From Bacteroidales bacterium (lineage in GTDB: Bacteria > Bacteroidota > Bacteroidia > Bacteroidales > JAADGE01), in contig JAIORQ010000049.1 of the NCBI GenBank assembly GCA_021108035.1, positions 58,433 through 122,432 on the forward strand: a DNA stretch of 64,000 nt, written 5' to 3'. Shown in pieces: positions 42,636-51,934 of this stretch. Each line of letters begins with the position of its first letter. Within the stretch, counting starts at the first letter, position 1. The notes below the pieces were generated by a model. It saw only the letters and a list, made by a program, of their open reading frames with translations. It was not told the origin of the DNA and did not search any database. A program made the translations under genes and the position numbers.

Positions 42636-44015
42636 CTATTCGCCTGTGAGTAACTTGTTATCATATGTATATGTTACAACAAGTTTAGGATGTAAATTTG
42701 CATTCGGATGTTCACTTGAAGCAAAAATTAAACTTTTATAATATTGGGCTTCGACCATTTTTATCATAAATCCATAACTTGTGTCAAAATTATCAATAAT
42801 ATCTTGTGTTAACAGTGTGACATTAATAATATAATCTTGTGTCGGGCTTGAACTTGCCGGTATTAATACCCTGTTTTCTTCGGTTGTTGTTGGTTGTGTA
42901 TTCCAACAAACCGGTTCTTCCCAAGTTGATGTTATTCTTTCTAAATAAGCTTCATTAGGCCCGCCTAATTGACAATGTCCGAAGATATGTTGATTATCTA
43001 CTGATTCCGGATCAAAAAATAATGATAAGTATGCACTAGATATTGATGAATTTTCAGGAATATCAGATAAATCGAACTCAATAAGCCCATATTTAGTTGT
43101 AGGAGCACCGTTTTTTGTCCATTCATATATAACTATATCTGTTCTGTTTGTTCCTCTATCAATAATTCCTGTCGGATCATAAGTCCAAATCTGTGCATCT
43201 TTTCCCTGATCACCGTTCGGTTGCAAAATAAGAACATTATATTCACCGTTTTGTAAAATAATCTCCAAAGGATCTTCGATATATAATAATAATTCTTCAT
43301 ATGAAAAGGTCTGACTATAGGTTTGATATCCTTGCTTTGTAATATTAATTTCATAGTTTTCATATTCGCCGGGCAGTTTAATTTGGTTAGTAACAGCTTC
43401 CATGTCCGAAGAAAATAAAACCTGATCATTGCCTAAAACTTTAATATGATAATCAGTAAGTTCAAAATTTTGAATTAATTCATTATAAACAAATACACCA
43501 AGTAAAAAATCAAATGTTTCAACAATATTAAAACTGAATGTTGTATAACCGAAATCTTCCGGATTTGAATTTGCTACAGAAATAACTTCGGGAGTAAGTT
43601 TGGTTACATTATCTTGTATTACTTCAAAGTAAATTGGCAAAGGCTCATCTACAAAAGAAGCATATACTGAACCTTCAACGGGGCTGGCATAAATTGCTTC
43701 CAGATCAGAATTTAGGACAATAAATTGGCTAAGATGATAATTCCCGCATATAAGTGAAATTGGTTCACTAATTAAATATCCGTTGAAATCATAAAGGCTT
43801 AATTGTTCAGATTGGTAAACGTAATCACCTGTTTCATTCTTAATACTTATAAGCACAAAACTTGCTTCATCGTATTCTGAATTAGATTTATCACCATTAA
43901 GAATAATTTGAAACTTGATATCTCCTTTTGATATTAAATTCTCATTTTTTTTACACCCATAAAGTATTATAGTAAAAACCAATAGTGTGACTAATAATTT
44001 AAATGTATTTTTCAT
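42636..44015 (-). CDS. Lipoprotein with C-terminal DNRLRE domain
   Basis: A 459-aa protein with signal MKNTFKLLVTLLVFTIILYGC (lipobox LYGC). The N-terminal half resembles DUF4493/DUF4382-like beta domains (QIILNGDKSNSEYDEASFVLISIKNETGDYVYQ). The C-terminal 200 residues match the DNRLRE repeat domain (GKDAQIWTY...KYGLIEFDLSDIPENSSISSAYLSLFFD...ERITSTWEEPVCWNTQPTT...HPKLVVTY), a surface-associated beta-sandwich. A candidate LytTR-type operator lies upstream. It is likely a surface lipoprotein; the function is unknown. Confidence 0.8.
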   Translation of the reverse strand: MKNTFKLLVTLLVFTIILYGCKKNENLISKGDIKFQIILNGDKSNSEYDEASFVLISIKNETGDYVYQSEQLSLYDFNGYLISEPISLICGNYHLSQFIVLNSDLEAIYASPVEGSVYASFVDEPLPIYFEVIQDNVTKLTPEVISVANSNPEDFGYTTFSFNIVETFDFLLGVFVYNELIQNFELTDYHIKVLGNDQVLFSSDMEAVTNQIKLPGEYENYEINITKQGYQTYSQTFSYEELLLYIEDPLEIILQNGEYNVLILQPNGDQGKDAQIWTYDPTGIIDRGTNRTDIVIYEWTKNGAPTTKYGLIEFDLSDIPENSSISSAYLSLFFDPESVDNQHIFGHCQLGGPNEAYLERITSTWEEPVCWNTQPTTTEENRVLIPASSSPTQDYIINVTLLTQDIIDNFDTSYGFMIKMVEAQYYKSLIFASSEHPNANLHPKLVVTYTYDNKLLTGE

Positions 44016-44188
44016 TTTATTTAAGTTTAAAGTAAATATAAAGATATTTTAAGTTATTTTCAGATGTTTATGAATTAATCAGGTCAAAGTTAATAAATAA
44101 AAATAATTTATTGAAAACTTGTATAAAATTTTCGTGAACAAAAGTATATAAAAATAAATTAGGTTTATGTTAAAATTCAATTTATGTA

Positions 44189-44218
44189 GTGAACGGTATG
44201 TTTCATGTAGTGAACTGT
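44189..44218 (-). promoter_or_regulatory. LytTR-type direct-repeat operator candidate
   Basis: Reading the minus strand, ACAGTTCAC (44218-44210) and ACCGTTCAC (44197-44189) are direct repeats separated by exactly 12 bp. Each matches 8 of 9 positions of the LytTR consensus [TA][AC][CA]GTTN[AG][TG]. They lie 174 bp before the DNRLRE lipoprotein start on the same strand. The rest of the 275-bp gap 44016-44290 shows nothing else. Confidence 0.45.
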
Positions 44219-44290
44219 AAAATTAAAAATGTGTAATTGCATTTTTTGTCTTCAATATATAATTCATTTTTTGTTTAACATTTTTTACTT

Positions 44291-44962
44291 TCACCAATCA
44301 ATTTCCTTTAAATCTTTTGATTTTAAAAATTCATTTGTTTTACTGAAATGCTTATTGCCGAGAAAACCTGTATGAGCAGAAAAAGGCGAGGGGTGAGGTG
44401 ATTTAAGAATATGATGTTTGCTTGCATCAATTATTTGTCCTTTTTTTTGAGCATAAGCACCCCAAAGTAAAAATACAATGTTCTCTTTTTGCTCTGAAAT
44501 TTTTTTAATTACAGCATCCGTAAAAGTTTCCCAACCTTTATTTTGATGTGAACCGGCTTGACTTGCCCTGACAGTTAAAGTTGCATTGAGCATCAATACA
44601 CCTTGTTTTGCCCAATGTTCAAGATTTCTTGTTTTTGGGATTTCTTTGCCGAGATCAGATTTTATTTCTTTGTAAATATTAAGTAATGAGGGAGGTACAG
44701 ATATTCCTTCAGGAACGGAAAAACATAAACCGTTTGCTTGTCCTTTGCCGTGATAGGGGTCTTGTCCGAGAATAACAATTTTTACTTTATCGACCGGACA
44801 GTAATCAAAAGCTTTGAATATATCTTTTCCGGGCGGATATATTTTATGTGTTTTATATTCTTCTTTTACGAAATCAATCAGTTTTATAAAATATTCTTTT
44901 TTAAATTCGTCTTTCAGCAATTTTTTCCATGATTTTTCAATACTTACATTCATTATTTTCAT
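44291..44962 (-). CDS. ung: Uracil-DNA glycosylase, family 1
   Basis: A 223-aa base-excision repair enzyme removing uracil from DNA. The catalytic water-activating loop GQDPYHGKGQANGLCFS (D68) is complete, as are the uracil-contact segment VLMLNATLTVR, VFLLWGAYAQKKG and the C-terminal HPSPFSAHTGFLGNKHFSKTN (Leu-intercalation loop with catalytic His). The length is normal. Transcribed on the minus strand on its own, between the DNRLRE lipoprotein and DUF58 genes. Confidence 0.97.
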   Translation of the reverse strand: MKIMNVSIEKSWKKLLKDEFKKEYFIKLIDFVKEEYKTHKIYPPGKDIFKAFDYCPVDKVKIVILGQDPYHGKGQANGLCFSVPEGISVPPSLLNIYKEIKSDLGKEIPKTRNLEHWAKQGVLMLNATLTVRASQAGSHQNKGWETFTDAVIKKISEQKENIVFLLWGAYAQKKGQIIDASKHHILKSPHPSPFSAHTGFLGNKHFSKTNEFLKSKDLKEIDW

Positions 44963-45159
44963 TGTTAAATTGCTACATTGTTAAATAATCAAATTTTGGT
45001 TATGCCGTAATCTTAATTGGTAAAAGTTAATCTGTCTTAACAAACAAGATGAAATATTTATTTTTAATAATCGAACACTTTGTGGGTTTTTGTGATTTAG
45101 TGTCTTTGTGGCAAAAAACACATGCCGCTAAATCACCAAAACACTAAATATCACAAAAA
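44961..45159. repeat. Word repeats and fold-back in the ung/DUF58 gap
   Basis: At 44961-44986 ATTGTTAAATTGCTACATTGTTAAAT belongs to the ATTGTT family. At 45087-45159 GTGATTTAGTG...GTGGC is mirrored by GCCGCTAAATCACC...CACTAAATATCAC, an imperfect long hairpin with tip near 45115. No gene lies in 44963-45204. Confidence 0.65.
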
Positions 45160-45204
45160 AGATATTCATTCTATTTTTTAATTATAAAGTTAAAATTTCA
45201 AAAA

Positions 45205-46068
45205 TTATCTGCTTTTAAATAGTTTCAATAATGGTTTTATATAATCTTCATTTGTTTTAATTCTTGCATGATCAACACCGTTTCCGGCAAAAGTTTGTTT
45301 TAATTTTTTATAAAAGGCTTCACCGTTTTCAGCATATTTTTTACGTACACTTTTTTTAGATGTATTAATCCAAACCTCTTCTCCTGATTCTGCGTCTTTA
45401 ACTTTTATAAATCCTATATTCGGTAAAGCATATTCTCTTTCATCATAAATATGAAGAGCAATAAGATCATGTTTATGATTTGCTGTACGAACAGCTGTTT
45501 CAATTTCGGTGTCAAAAAAATCTGATATAATAAAGGCAATTGTTCTTTTTTTTATTGCATTTGAAAAGAATTTTAATGCTTCTGAAATATTTGTTTTTTT
45601 ACTTTCGGGTTTAAAATGCAAAAGTTCTCTTATTATTCTTAAGATGTGTTTTTTACCTTTTTTTGGAGGAATAAATTTTTCAATTTTATCAGTAAAGAAA
45701 ATTACACCTACCTTATCATTATTATGAATAGCGGAAAAAGAAAGTACTGCAGCAATTTCGGTAATTAATTCATTTTTAGATTTTTCTTGAGTACCGAAAC
45801 TTTGCGAAGCACTTAAATCAATTAATAAAATTACGGTGAGTTCTCTTTCTTCTTCAAAGGTTTTGATATATGCTTTATCATATTTTGCCGTAACGTTCCA
45901 ATCAATGCTTCTTACATCATCACCGTATTGATATTCTCTTACTTCATTGAAAGTCATACCTCTGCCTTTAAAAGCACTGTGATATTCTCCTGCAAAGATA
46001 TGCCTTGACAATCCTCGGGTTTTTATTTCAATTTGTCTGACTTTTTTTAGGAGTTCTTTTGTTTCCAA
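45205..46068 (-). CDS. DUF58 domain protein
   Basis: A 287-aa protein with the DUF58 signature GRGMTFNEVREYQYGDDVRSIDWNVTAKYDKAYIKTFEEERELTVILLIDLSASQSFGT and a von Willebrand-A-like fold with the MIDAS-type D-S-S sequence LIDLSAS, followed by AFIISDFFDTE. Such proteins usually sit beside a MoxR AAA+ ATPase and VWA proteins and help assemble or activate complexes. No MoxR gene is seen here, so the usual partner must be elsewhere. The assignment is secure, the role is not. Confidence 0.9.
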   Translation of the reverse strand: METKELLKKVRQIEIKTRGLSRHIFAGEYHSAFKGRGMTFNEVREYQYGDDVRSIDWNVTAKYDKAYIKTFEEERELTVILLIDLSASQSFGTQEKSKNELITEIAAVLSFSAIHNNDKVGVIFFTDKIEKFIPPKKGKKHILRIIRELLHFKPESKKTNISEALKFFSNAIKKRTIAFIISDFFDTEIETAVRTANHKHDLIALHIYDEREYALPNIGFIKVKDAESGEEVWINTSKKSVRKKYAENGEAFYKKLKQTFAGNGVDHARIKTNEDYIKPLLKLFKSR

Positions 46069-46133
46069 AACTTACTTTTTAAGAAGATTAATAGTTTTTA
46101 TTTAACTTTTCTAACTTTTCTGAATCATATTAT

Positions 46134-46388
46134 TTATGATAATACCCAAATTGGTTTCTTTTTGGAATTTGAAACATTTTTTATTTTATTATACTTTGAT
46201 AAACTGTTTAAAAGATTTGTAATTTTTTTTCTTTTTTGGTCTTTTGTAAGTTCATTATCTAAATGAGGTAATAATAAAGCATCAATATCATCTCTGCCGG
46301 TTCTTTTCTTTTGCTTTATAAATGAAAGAATAATGTATTTATAATCTTTATCATCAATAGGAAAACCTTTTTGCTTTTTATCTAACAT
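46134..46388 (-). CDS. Small basic protein overlapping the HAD gene
   Basis: An 84-aa protein (MLDKKQKGFPIDDKDYKYIILSF...) whose start lies within the last codons of the upstream HAD gene (7-bp overlap), which supports real, coupled translation. It is Lys-rich and helical, with LTKDQKRKKITNLLNSLSKYNKIKN and a C-terminal KPIWVLS strand, a layout like a small winged-helix domain. I do not recognise the family. Confidence 0.6.
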   Translation of the reverse strand: MLDKKQKGFPIDDKDYKYIILSFIKQKKRTGRDDIDALLLPHLDNELTKDQKRKKITNLLNSLSKYNKIKNVSNSKKKPIWVLS

Positions 46389-47071
46389 TTAAGCAAAGAT
46401 ATAATTTCTGATAAATCTGAAATAGTTTTAAAATCTTCATTATGTTTTTTTTCTAATATTTCATGTTTCCAAGTAACACTAAAAGGAATATGGATTGCTT
46501 TACTGCCAATTGAAATAACCGGTAAGATGTCAGATTTAACAGAATTACCGATCATTAAAAATTCTTCCGGTTGAATTTCTAATCGTTTTATTAGTTTTTG
46601 ATAATCTTCTTCATTTTTATTACTCATAATTTCAACATGATTGAAATGATGTAATAATCCTGATTTTTTCAATTTCCGTTCTTGGTCTAATAAATCTCCT
46701 TTTGTTGCAAGAATAATCTTGTAATCTTTTTTTAGAGCAATTAAGGTTTGTTCAACATTGGCAAGAAGTTCAATGGGTTTGTTTAACAAATACTTACCAA
46801 TTGATATTGTTTGCAGAATAATATTTGCATCAACTTTATTATTGCTGATTCTTAAAGCTGTTTCAATCATAGACAACATGAAACCTTTTGCCCCGAATCC
46901 ATATAATTCAATATTTTGCTTTTCAGTTTTTAATAATTCTATTGAAACTTCATCTTCCGATAAATAATCTTTTAACAGTTCACAAAATAATTTTTCAACA
47001 TCTTGATAATATGGTTCGTTTACCCATAATGTATCATCTGCATCAAATCCGATTACTTTTATTTTATGCAT
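46382..47071 (-). CDS. HAD-superfamily hydrolase
   Basis: A 229-aa phosphatase-like protein. Motif I is VIGFDADDTLW (nucleophile and acid Asp), motif II is in LATKG, and motif III/IV is near PEEFLMIGNSVKSDILPVISIGSKAIHIP, where the last acidic residues appear as SVKSD rather than the common GDxxxD. A helical cap lies at about 15-100. The substrate is unknown. It follows the hotdog gene by 45 bp, at the end of the resorcinol-type cluster. Confidence 0.88.
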   Translation of the reverse strand: MHKIKVIGFDADDTLWVNEPYYQDVEKLFCELLKDYLSEDEVSIELLKTEKQNIELYGFGAKGFMLSMIETALRISNNKVDANIILQTISIGKYLLNKPIELLANVEQTLIALKKDYKIILATKGDLLDQERKLKKSGLLHHFNHVEIMSNKNEEDYQKLIKRLEIQPEEFLMIGNSVKSDILPVISIGSKAIHIPFSVTWKHEILEKKHNEDFKTISDLSEIISLLKC

Positions 47072-47116
47072 GTAATTTTATTATCCTTTAAATTCTTATA
47101 AAATCAAATATAAAAA

Positions 47117-47539
47117 TTATAAATTATCAAGCAAAATAATTGTCATTTCACATTTTGCAACAAATTTATTATTGATTTTTACATTTGCTTCTATAACAAG
47201 TATGTTGCCTATTTCAGTTTTTTGTACAATTTCTGTTTCAATTATTTCATTAATTTTCGGTAAGAAAAAAATGGTGAGATTTTTAATTGAACCGATATAT
47301 CCGGTTTGAACAGGAGTTTTATTTTTTTTTGCTTCAAAACCGGAGCGAGCAGCGGCTGTTTGAGCCATGTTTTCAATAATTCCGGGTTCTCTGAATTTTC
47401 CGTTAATGCAAAAGATATTTTCTTCAGTAATTGTTAAATTCGTAATGGTTTTTTCTTGATCGGAAGAAACCAAAGTGTCGATCATCAACATAGGAGATGA
47501 TTGAGGCAGGAGAGAGTGAAGTTCTTTTCCTTTTATCAT
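47117..47539 (-). CDS. Hotdog-fold FabZ/ApeI-like dehydratase or thioesterase
   Basis: A 140-aa single hotdog domain. The N-terminal LLPQSSPMLMIDTLVSSDQEKTITNLTI and GIIENMAQTAAARSGFEAKK follow the pattern of 3-hydroxyacyl-ACP dehydratases (MxxxDxL, ExxAQ). In aryl-polyene and dialkylresorcinol clusters a protein of this type sits beside the ketosynthase. It starts 8 bp after the DarB-like gene, so co-translation is likely. The classical catalytic His of FabZ is not obvious (SSPMLMID instead of HxYPFLxxD), so dehydratase activity is uncertain. Confidence 0.78.
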   Translation of the reverse strand: MIKGKELHSLLPQSSPMLMIDTLVSSDQEKTITNLTITEENIFCINGKFREPGIIENMAQTAAARSGFEAKKNKTPVQTGYIGSIKNLTIFFLPKINEIIETEIVQKTEIGNILVIEANVKINNKFVAKCEMTIILLDNL

Positions 47540-47547
47540 TTATTTGT

Positions 47548-48681
47548 TTAAACAACAGTAAATAAAGTGTATGTATATGAAAATCGGGAACTTTCCGGAA
47601 CCATAAGCAAGATTTTTTGGTCTTTCTTAAGTTTACCGGAATGAAACAGTTCTTCAAGCATTAGATAAGCAGAGGCAGAACCTACATTACCGACTTTGGG
47701 AAGATTCAAAAACCATTTTTTTTCAGGAATAACTATTCCGTTATTTACCATCTCTTCATTGATCTTTGATTTAAAATACATAGATGATAAATGAGGCAAG
47801 AACCAGTTAATCTTGTTTATGTCAAATTTTCTTTTCTTGATCACTTTTTTAAGATAATCAGCACCCAGTTGTACAATATGTTCTCCCAGCATTCTGGTAT
47901 CTTGTTTAAGCGTCATTATTGAATTTTGAGCGATCTTATGATCCGTAAAATCTCTCCAAGGTATGATTTTCCCGTTTACGTCTTTTTCAGCACCTGCATA
48001 CATACAAGTTTCCAACTCTCCGGCATAGGATGTTATTTCTATCCAATTTATTTCTAAAGATATTGAATCTGTATTTGGTTTATCTGAAAGCAAAGCAGCT
48101 CCGGCACCGTCTGAAAGCATCCACCTCAAAAATTCTTTACTGAATGCCAATATTGGTTTTTCTTCTAATTGATGCAATTTCTCAACTTCATCTTCAAAAT
48201 TCTTTGCTGTCAGCCATGTTGATGTTTTTTCGCTTCCGGTACATACTGCATTGGTTGTATTGCCTGATAATATTGACATAAAGGCATATTTCATGGCAAG
48301 CATACCGGAATTACACGATCCGCTGAATGAGCTGTATTCTGTCTGAGGCGTAGCAAGAATTCCGTGAACCATAGATGCATGTGAGGGAAGCAATTGATCA
48401 GGGCCGGATGTACCGCATGCAAGTAATTCTGTATCAGCAATTTTAAAATTTTCAGATTCCAATTGTTTTATTGCTTCAGCTGTAAGTTCAGCATTAGAAT
48501 ATTGAGATTCTTGATTTTTATTTATTGCGTAATATCGATTTTTTATTCCGTTATTTCTTAATACAATTGGCCTTGCTTTGGATTTTATATTTTGAATTTT
48601 ACCCAAATAAGATTCCATTTCATCATTTGAAATACCTTCTCCGGGTAAAAATTTTTTAATATTATTTATATAAACACTCAT
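47548..48681 (-). CDS. darB: DarB-like ketoacyl-ACP synthase III (dialkylresorcinol pathway)
   Basis: A 377-aa thiolase-fold enzyme. The active-site triad is C123 (SGSCNSGM), H297 (LPHLSS, replacing the HQAN of FabH) and N332 (VGNVGSAS). It is longer and more divergent than FabH, and its C-terminus ends ESSRFSYTYTLFTVV. The neighbouring flavodoxin-like condensing enzyme and hotdog protein indicate the DarB type, which joins acyl units before cyclisation to a 2,5-dialkylresorcinol. The acyl substrates are unknown. The gene name is used by analogy. Confidence 0.82.
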   Translation of the reverse strand: MSVYINNIKKFLPGEGISNDEMESYLGKIQNIKSKARPIVLRNNGIKNRYYAINKNQESQYSNAELTAEAIKQLESENFKIADTELLACGTSGPDQLLPSHASMVHGILATPQTEYSSFSGSCNSGMLAMKYAFMSILSGNTTNAVCTGSEKTSTWLTAKNFEDEVEKLHQLEEKPILAFSKEFLRWMLSDGAGAALLSDKPNTDSISLEINWIEITSYAGELETCMYAGAEKDVNGKIIPWRDFTDHKIAQNSIMTLKQDTRMLGEHIVQLGADYLKKVIKKRKFDINKINWFLPHLSSMYFKSKINEEMVNNGIVIPEKKWFLNLPKVGNVGSASAYLMLEELFHSGKLKKDQKILLMVPESSRFSYTYTLFTVV

Positions 48682-48819
48682 TTGTATTTTTAAAAAATTA
48701 CTAAAATCTCAAATTTAGCCTACAAATTTTGTTATCCTTTCAACAAATAAAGTTGAGTTTTTAATGTGATTTTTTTGGAAAATCACAAAGTTAATTTTTT
48801 TAAAGATATATCAAGCAAA

Positions 48820-49725
48820 TTATGAAATAATTGATATTTGTTTTATAATCTGATTTTGTGTTTTTTTAGGAAACAATAATCTGATTAATCTGAAAACAGC
48901 AGAACTTACAGGTGATATACCATATAAAACAAAGTAGAGATAGTATTTGAAAAGTCTTAATAAACGCTTTCTTTTTTTTGAGTTTCCGGAAGATCGTTTC
49001 AATATAATTGATGACCATATACCGAACATTCTTGAGCCGGCAAATTCAGTTTTCATAATATGATAATCCACTTTTACTGCACCAAGATTTTCTAATCGGT
49101 TTTGAAGGTTACAGATATCATTATTTTGAAGTGCTTTTTGTATTTCATTACCAAATTTTGAAGCACTTTTTATTTCATTATCAGATACACCTGCTTCCGG
49201 TAAAAATTTACTTGCTTCTTTTTTCCCTTTAAACAGCCATCTGACAATAGTTAATATACTTATAAGATTGTTATGTCTGTCAGCAAATACAATATTTCCC
49301 ACCAATTTACCCTTTGCTTTGCTTATTAATCTTTTTGTTTCTTGATGTGCATTAATCCACATATTTCTTATGCCGTAAACTGTAATAACGGGTTTATCTT
49401 TAAGGATATACGCGTATTTGCTTTTTAAAAAGGATGCTGTCGGAACAGAAGGTTCCATATACCAAACTTGCAAACCAAGAACTATCAGGTCGTATTTATT
49501 ATGATCATTAATTTCAACAGGCTTTAAGTTGCAACTGATTCCTTCTTTTGATTCCGGAAAAACATCAAAAAATTTATCTGCAGGCCATGGAAAAGGATAT
49601 TCCGGATCGGCTTGAATTCTTTTATAATCAATATTAATATCTTTACCAAGCTCACTAAACATTGATTTTAAAATATCTTTAATTTGGCCTGATTGTGTGT
49701 AATATAGTACAAGAATATTTTTCAT
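48820..49725 (-). CDS. darA: DarA-like dialkylresorcinol condensing enzyme
   Basis: A 301-aa protein with a flavodoxin-like N-terminus (ILVLYYTQSGQIKDIL, about 4-19) and the family block RIQADPEYPFPWPADKFFDVFPES. Then come LIVLGLQVWYMEPSVPTASFLKS and GIRNMWINAHQETKRLI, and a hydrophobic tail near 255-290 that may associate with the membrane. Bacteroidota DarA proteins have this organisation and act with DarB to make resorcinol lipids. It lies between the ABC permease (82 bp upstream) and the DarB-like gene (138 bp downstream). Confidence 0.82.
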   Translation of the reverse strand: MKNILVLYYTQSGQIKDILKSMFSELGKDINIDYKRIQADPEYPFPWPADKFFDVFPESKEGISCNLKPVEINDHNKYDLIVLGLQVWYMEPSVPTASFLKSKYAYILKDKPVITVYGIRNMWINAHQETKRLISKAKGKLVGNIVFADRHNNLISILTIVRWLFKGKKEASKFLPEAGVSDNEIKSASKFGNEIQKALQNNDICNLQNRLENLGAVKVDYHIMKTEFAGSRMFGIWSSIILKRSSGNSKKRKRLLRLFKYYLYFVLYGISPVSSAVFRLIRLLFPKKTQNQIIKQISIIS

Positions 49726-49807
49726 GTATAATTTGTTGAGTTGTTAATTTAACGCAGATTAACACAGATTTTTTTGGAGTTGCCGATATTTTTTAAACGT
49801 GTTTGTT

Positions 49808-51070
49808 TTATTTATTAAATCTTTTTATTTTTTCTATAAGTACTGAAAGAAAAACGGTCATCACAAAAAATATGATCAATACAGTTACACTTCCAATAAT
49901 TTGTGCAAAACCGCTGTCTTTTAAAAATATTTCGTAAAAACCGTTTAATCCCCAATTTAAAGGTGAAATAATACTGATTTTTTGCATTATAGGAGGCATT
50001 GCATAAATAGGGTACCATACTCCTCCTAATGCTGCTAAAATAATAACTGAAACAGAACCGAAAACACCCGATTGTTCGTGTGTGTTTGTAATTGTACCGA
50101 CTAATAAGCCAAAACCGATTGCCGCTAATCCTGAAGCTATTCCCATAAAAGCCAAAGCAAACGGATGTGAACCTATTTTTAAAACCGGTAAACCTACTGC
50201 CGGTAAGATCAGAATTCCAACTAATAACATAAGTATAAATTGTGTAAACGTAACAAGCAGATAAACAGCAGTTTTACTTGTTAATACGGTTAGATAAGAG
50301 CCGGGCATTGTCATTAACCTGAAAAAACTTCCGTCATTTCTTTCTTGTATCATATTTCCGGCAAGCGGAATAACAATAAAAAACATTGCAAACATAGTCC
50401 ATGCAGGAACATTGTGTTGTGTACTGTTAGGTGTTATCGTTGTTTCTTTTTCAAAAGCAAATTCTTCGATAAATTCAACTGCCTCTATCGGTTCTTCATT
50501 CATTTCGGGTTTTACACCTGTCATTTGTTCCAAGTTTTCAGCCAGAATTTTCAGAAGAATTTGAGTTTCAATTTTTGCTGTATAAGTTTCAAGAGATGAA
50601 ATTATAGTGTATCTGAAAGTGCTTTTTGTTGTAGGATCAGAGAGTATTTTAATTTGAGTTTTGATAAATTCTTTCTTTTGCTCGAACTTCTCTCCGGTAA
50701 AAATGGATGTGATATATGGTTTTATTTGTTTCCTGATTAAATCTGTGGTGCCTTCAGGGATTATTACTGCAATACGATATTCTCCTTTAGCAACTTTATG
50801 TTTAGCATCTTTTTCAGATAATTTATTTTCATCAATATTGAACAATTCTGATTTTTGTAAACCGGTTAACAGTGATGTTCCCAAAATATCTTTATCGTTA
50901 TCAATATATAAAATGTCAATTTTTGAACCTTTCAAACTTTGTATAGTTGTATCTTGAACCAATGAGATTACGATAATCATTGCTATAGGCATGATAAACA
51001 AGACAATCAAACCGGGAATGTCCCTTAATAAAACTAACAATTCTTTTATGAATGATGCTTTGAATTTCAT
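49808..51070 (-). CDS. ABC-2 type transporter permease
   Basis: A 420-aa permease of the ABC-2/DrrB-like class: an N-terminal helix (IPGLIVLFIMPIAMIIVISLV), a large soluble domain of about 190 residues, then five C-terminal helices including NVPAWTMFAMFFIVIPLAGNMIQERNDGSFFRLMTMPGSYLTVL. Its start codon overlaps the ATPase stop by one base (TAATG). It probably exports the product of the neighbouring DarA/DarB-like enzymes or a related lipid (inference from context). Confidence 0.9.
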   Translation of the reverse strand: MKFKASFIKELLVLLRDIPGLIVLFIMPIAMIIVISLVQDTTIQSLKGSKIDILYIDNDKDILGTSLLTGLQKSELFNIDENKLSEKDAKHKVAKGEYRIAVIIPEGTTDLIRKQIKPYITSIFTGEKFEQKKEFIKTQIKILSDPTTKSTFRYTIISSLETYTAKIETQILLKILAENLEQMTGVKPEMNEEPIEAVEFIEEFAFEKETTITPNSTQHNVPAWTMFAMFFIVIPLAGNMIQERNDGSFFRLMTMPGSYLTVLTSKTAVYLLVTFTQFILMLLVGILILPAVGLPVLKIGSHPFALAFMGIASGLAAIGFGLLVGTITNTHEQSGVFGSVSVIILAALGGVWYPIYAMPPIMQKISIISPLNWGLNGFYEIFLKDSGFAQIIGSVTVLIIFFVMTVFLSVLIEKIKRFNK

Positions 51071-51801
51071 TAGATATGTTTTTTGTCTGTCAGTTTAAAA
51101 AACAGGCTTTCAAGATTATCACAATTATTTTCTTGAATGAGTTTGTCGGGTTTACCTTTGCTGATGATTTTTCCTTCATCAATAATTGCAATATCAGTAC
51201 AAAGATTTTCTGCTTCTTCAAGATAATGAGACGTATAGATAATTGTTGTTCCCATTTTGTTTATCTTCTTTAATTGCTTCATTATATCCAATCTTGAATG
51301 GGCATCAATACCTACAGCAGGCTCATCAAGAAGCAAAACATCAGGTTCGTGAAGGATTCCTGCTATTAAATTAATTCTGCGTTTCATACCTCCTGAATAA
51401 TTTTTTATTTTTTTATCAGCATGTTTTTCAATACCAAATGCAATCATGCAATGATTAATTCTTTCTTTTAGAGTATTATTTTTTAAACCGTACATTTTTC
51501 CGAAGAACATTAAATTTTCTTTTCCGGTAAGTGTAGGGTATAAGGCGATATTTTGCGGAACAACTCCGATAATTTTTTTTATCTCGCTAATGTGTGATCT
51601 GACTGACAAATTGTTGATAAAAACATTTCCGGTTGTAGGTGGGAATAATCCGCAAAGCATTGAAAATGTGGTTGTTTTGCCTGCCCCGTTTGTTCCTAAC
51701 AGGCCGAAAATCTCACCTTTTGAAACAGAAAGCGAAATGTTATTAACAGCAGGTTCTGAATTACCTTTATAAATTTTTGTTAAATTTTCAATCTTTATCA
51801 T
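51070..51801 (-). CDS. ABC transporter ATP-binding protein
   Basis: A 243-aa ATPase with Walker A GLLGTNGAGKTTTF (about 34-47), Q-loop VPQNIALYP, signature NYSGGMKRRINLIAGI, Walker B VLLLDEPAVGID and switch His TSHYLEE. It resembles DrrA/NodI-type export ATPases. Coupled by a one-base overlap to the permease gene. The upstream 133-bp gap contains palindromic repeats. Confidence 0.95.
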   Translation of the reverse strand: MIKIENLTKIYKGNSEPAVNNISLSVSKGEIFGLLGTNGAGKTTTFSMLCGLFPPTTGNVFINNLSVRSHISEIKKIIGVVPQNIALYPTLTGKENLMFFGKMYGLKNNTLKERINHCMIAFGIEKHADKKIKNYSGGMKRRINLIAGILHEPDVLLLDEPAVGIDAHSRLDIMKQLKKINKMGTTIIYTSHYLEEAENLCTDIAIIDEGKIISKGKPDKLIQENNCDNLESLFFKLTDKKHI

Positions 51802-51840
51802 GAAATATGCCGTTATATAAAATTATAAACAAAACCTGTT

Positions 51841-51926
51841 GCATACTGCTTACTGTGGACTGCCTACTTTTACTTTTTTATTTATTATGTTAATTTGTTT
51901 GTCTGTCTGACGACAGGCAGGCAACT
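51841..51926. repeat. Word repeat and GC-rich palindrome upstream of the ABC ATPase
   Basis: TACTGCTTACTGTGGACTGCCTACT-type words (51844-51868) match, in the opposite orientation, the CAGTCCACAGT and CTACTGCCTACTG words at 4338-4466. At 51899-51922 TTGTCTGTCTGACGACAGGC forms a GC-rich hairpin with core CTGTC-TGAC-GACAG. Confidence 0.6.
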
Positions 51927-51934
51927 TTGCTGCT

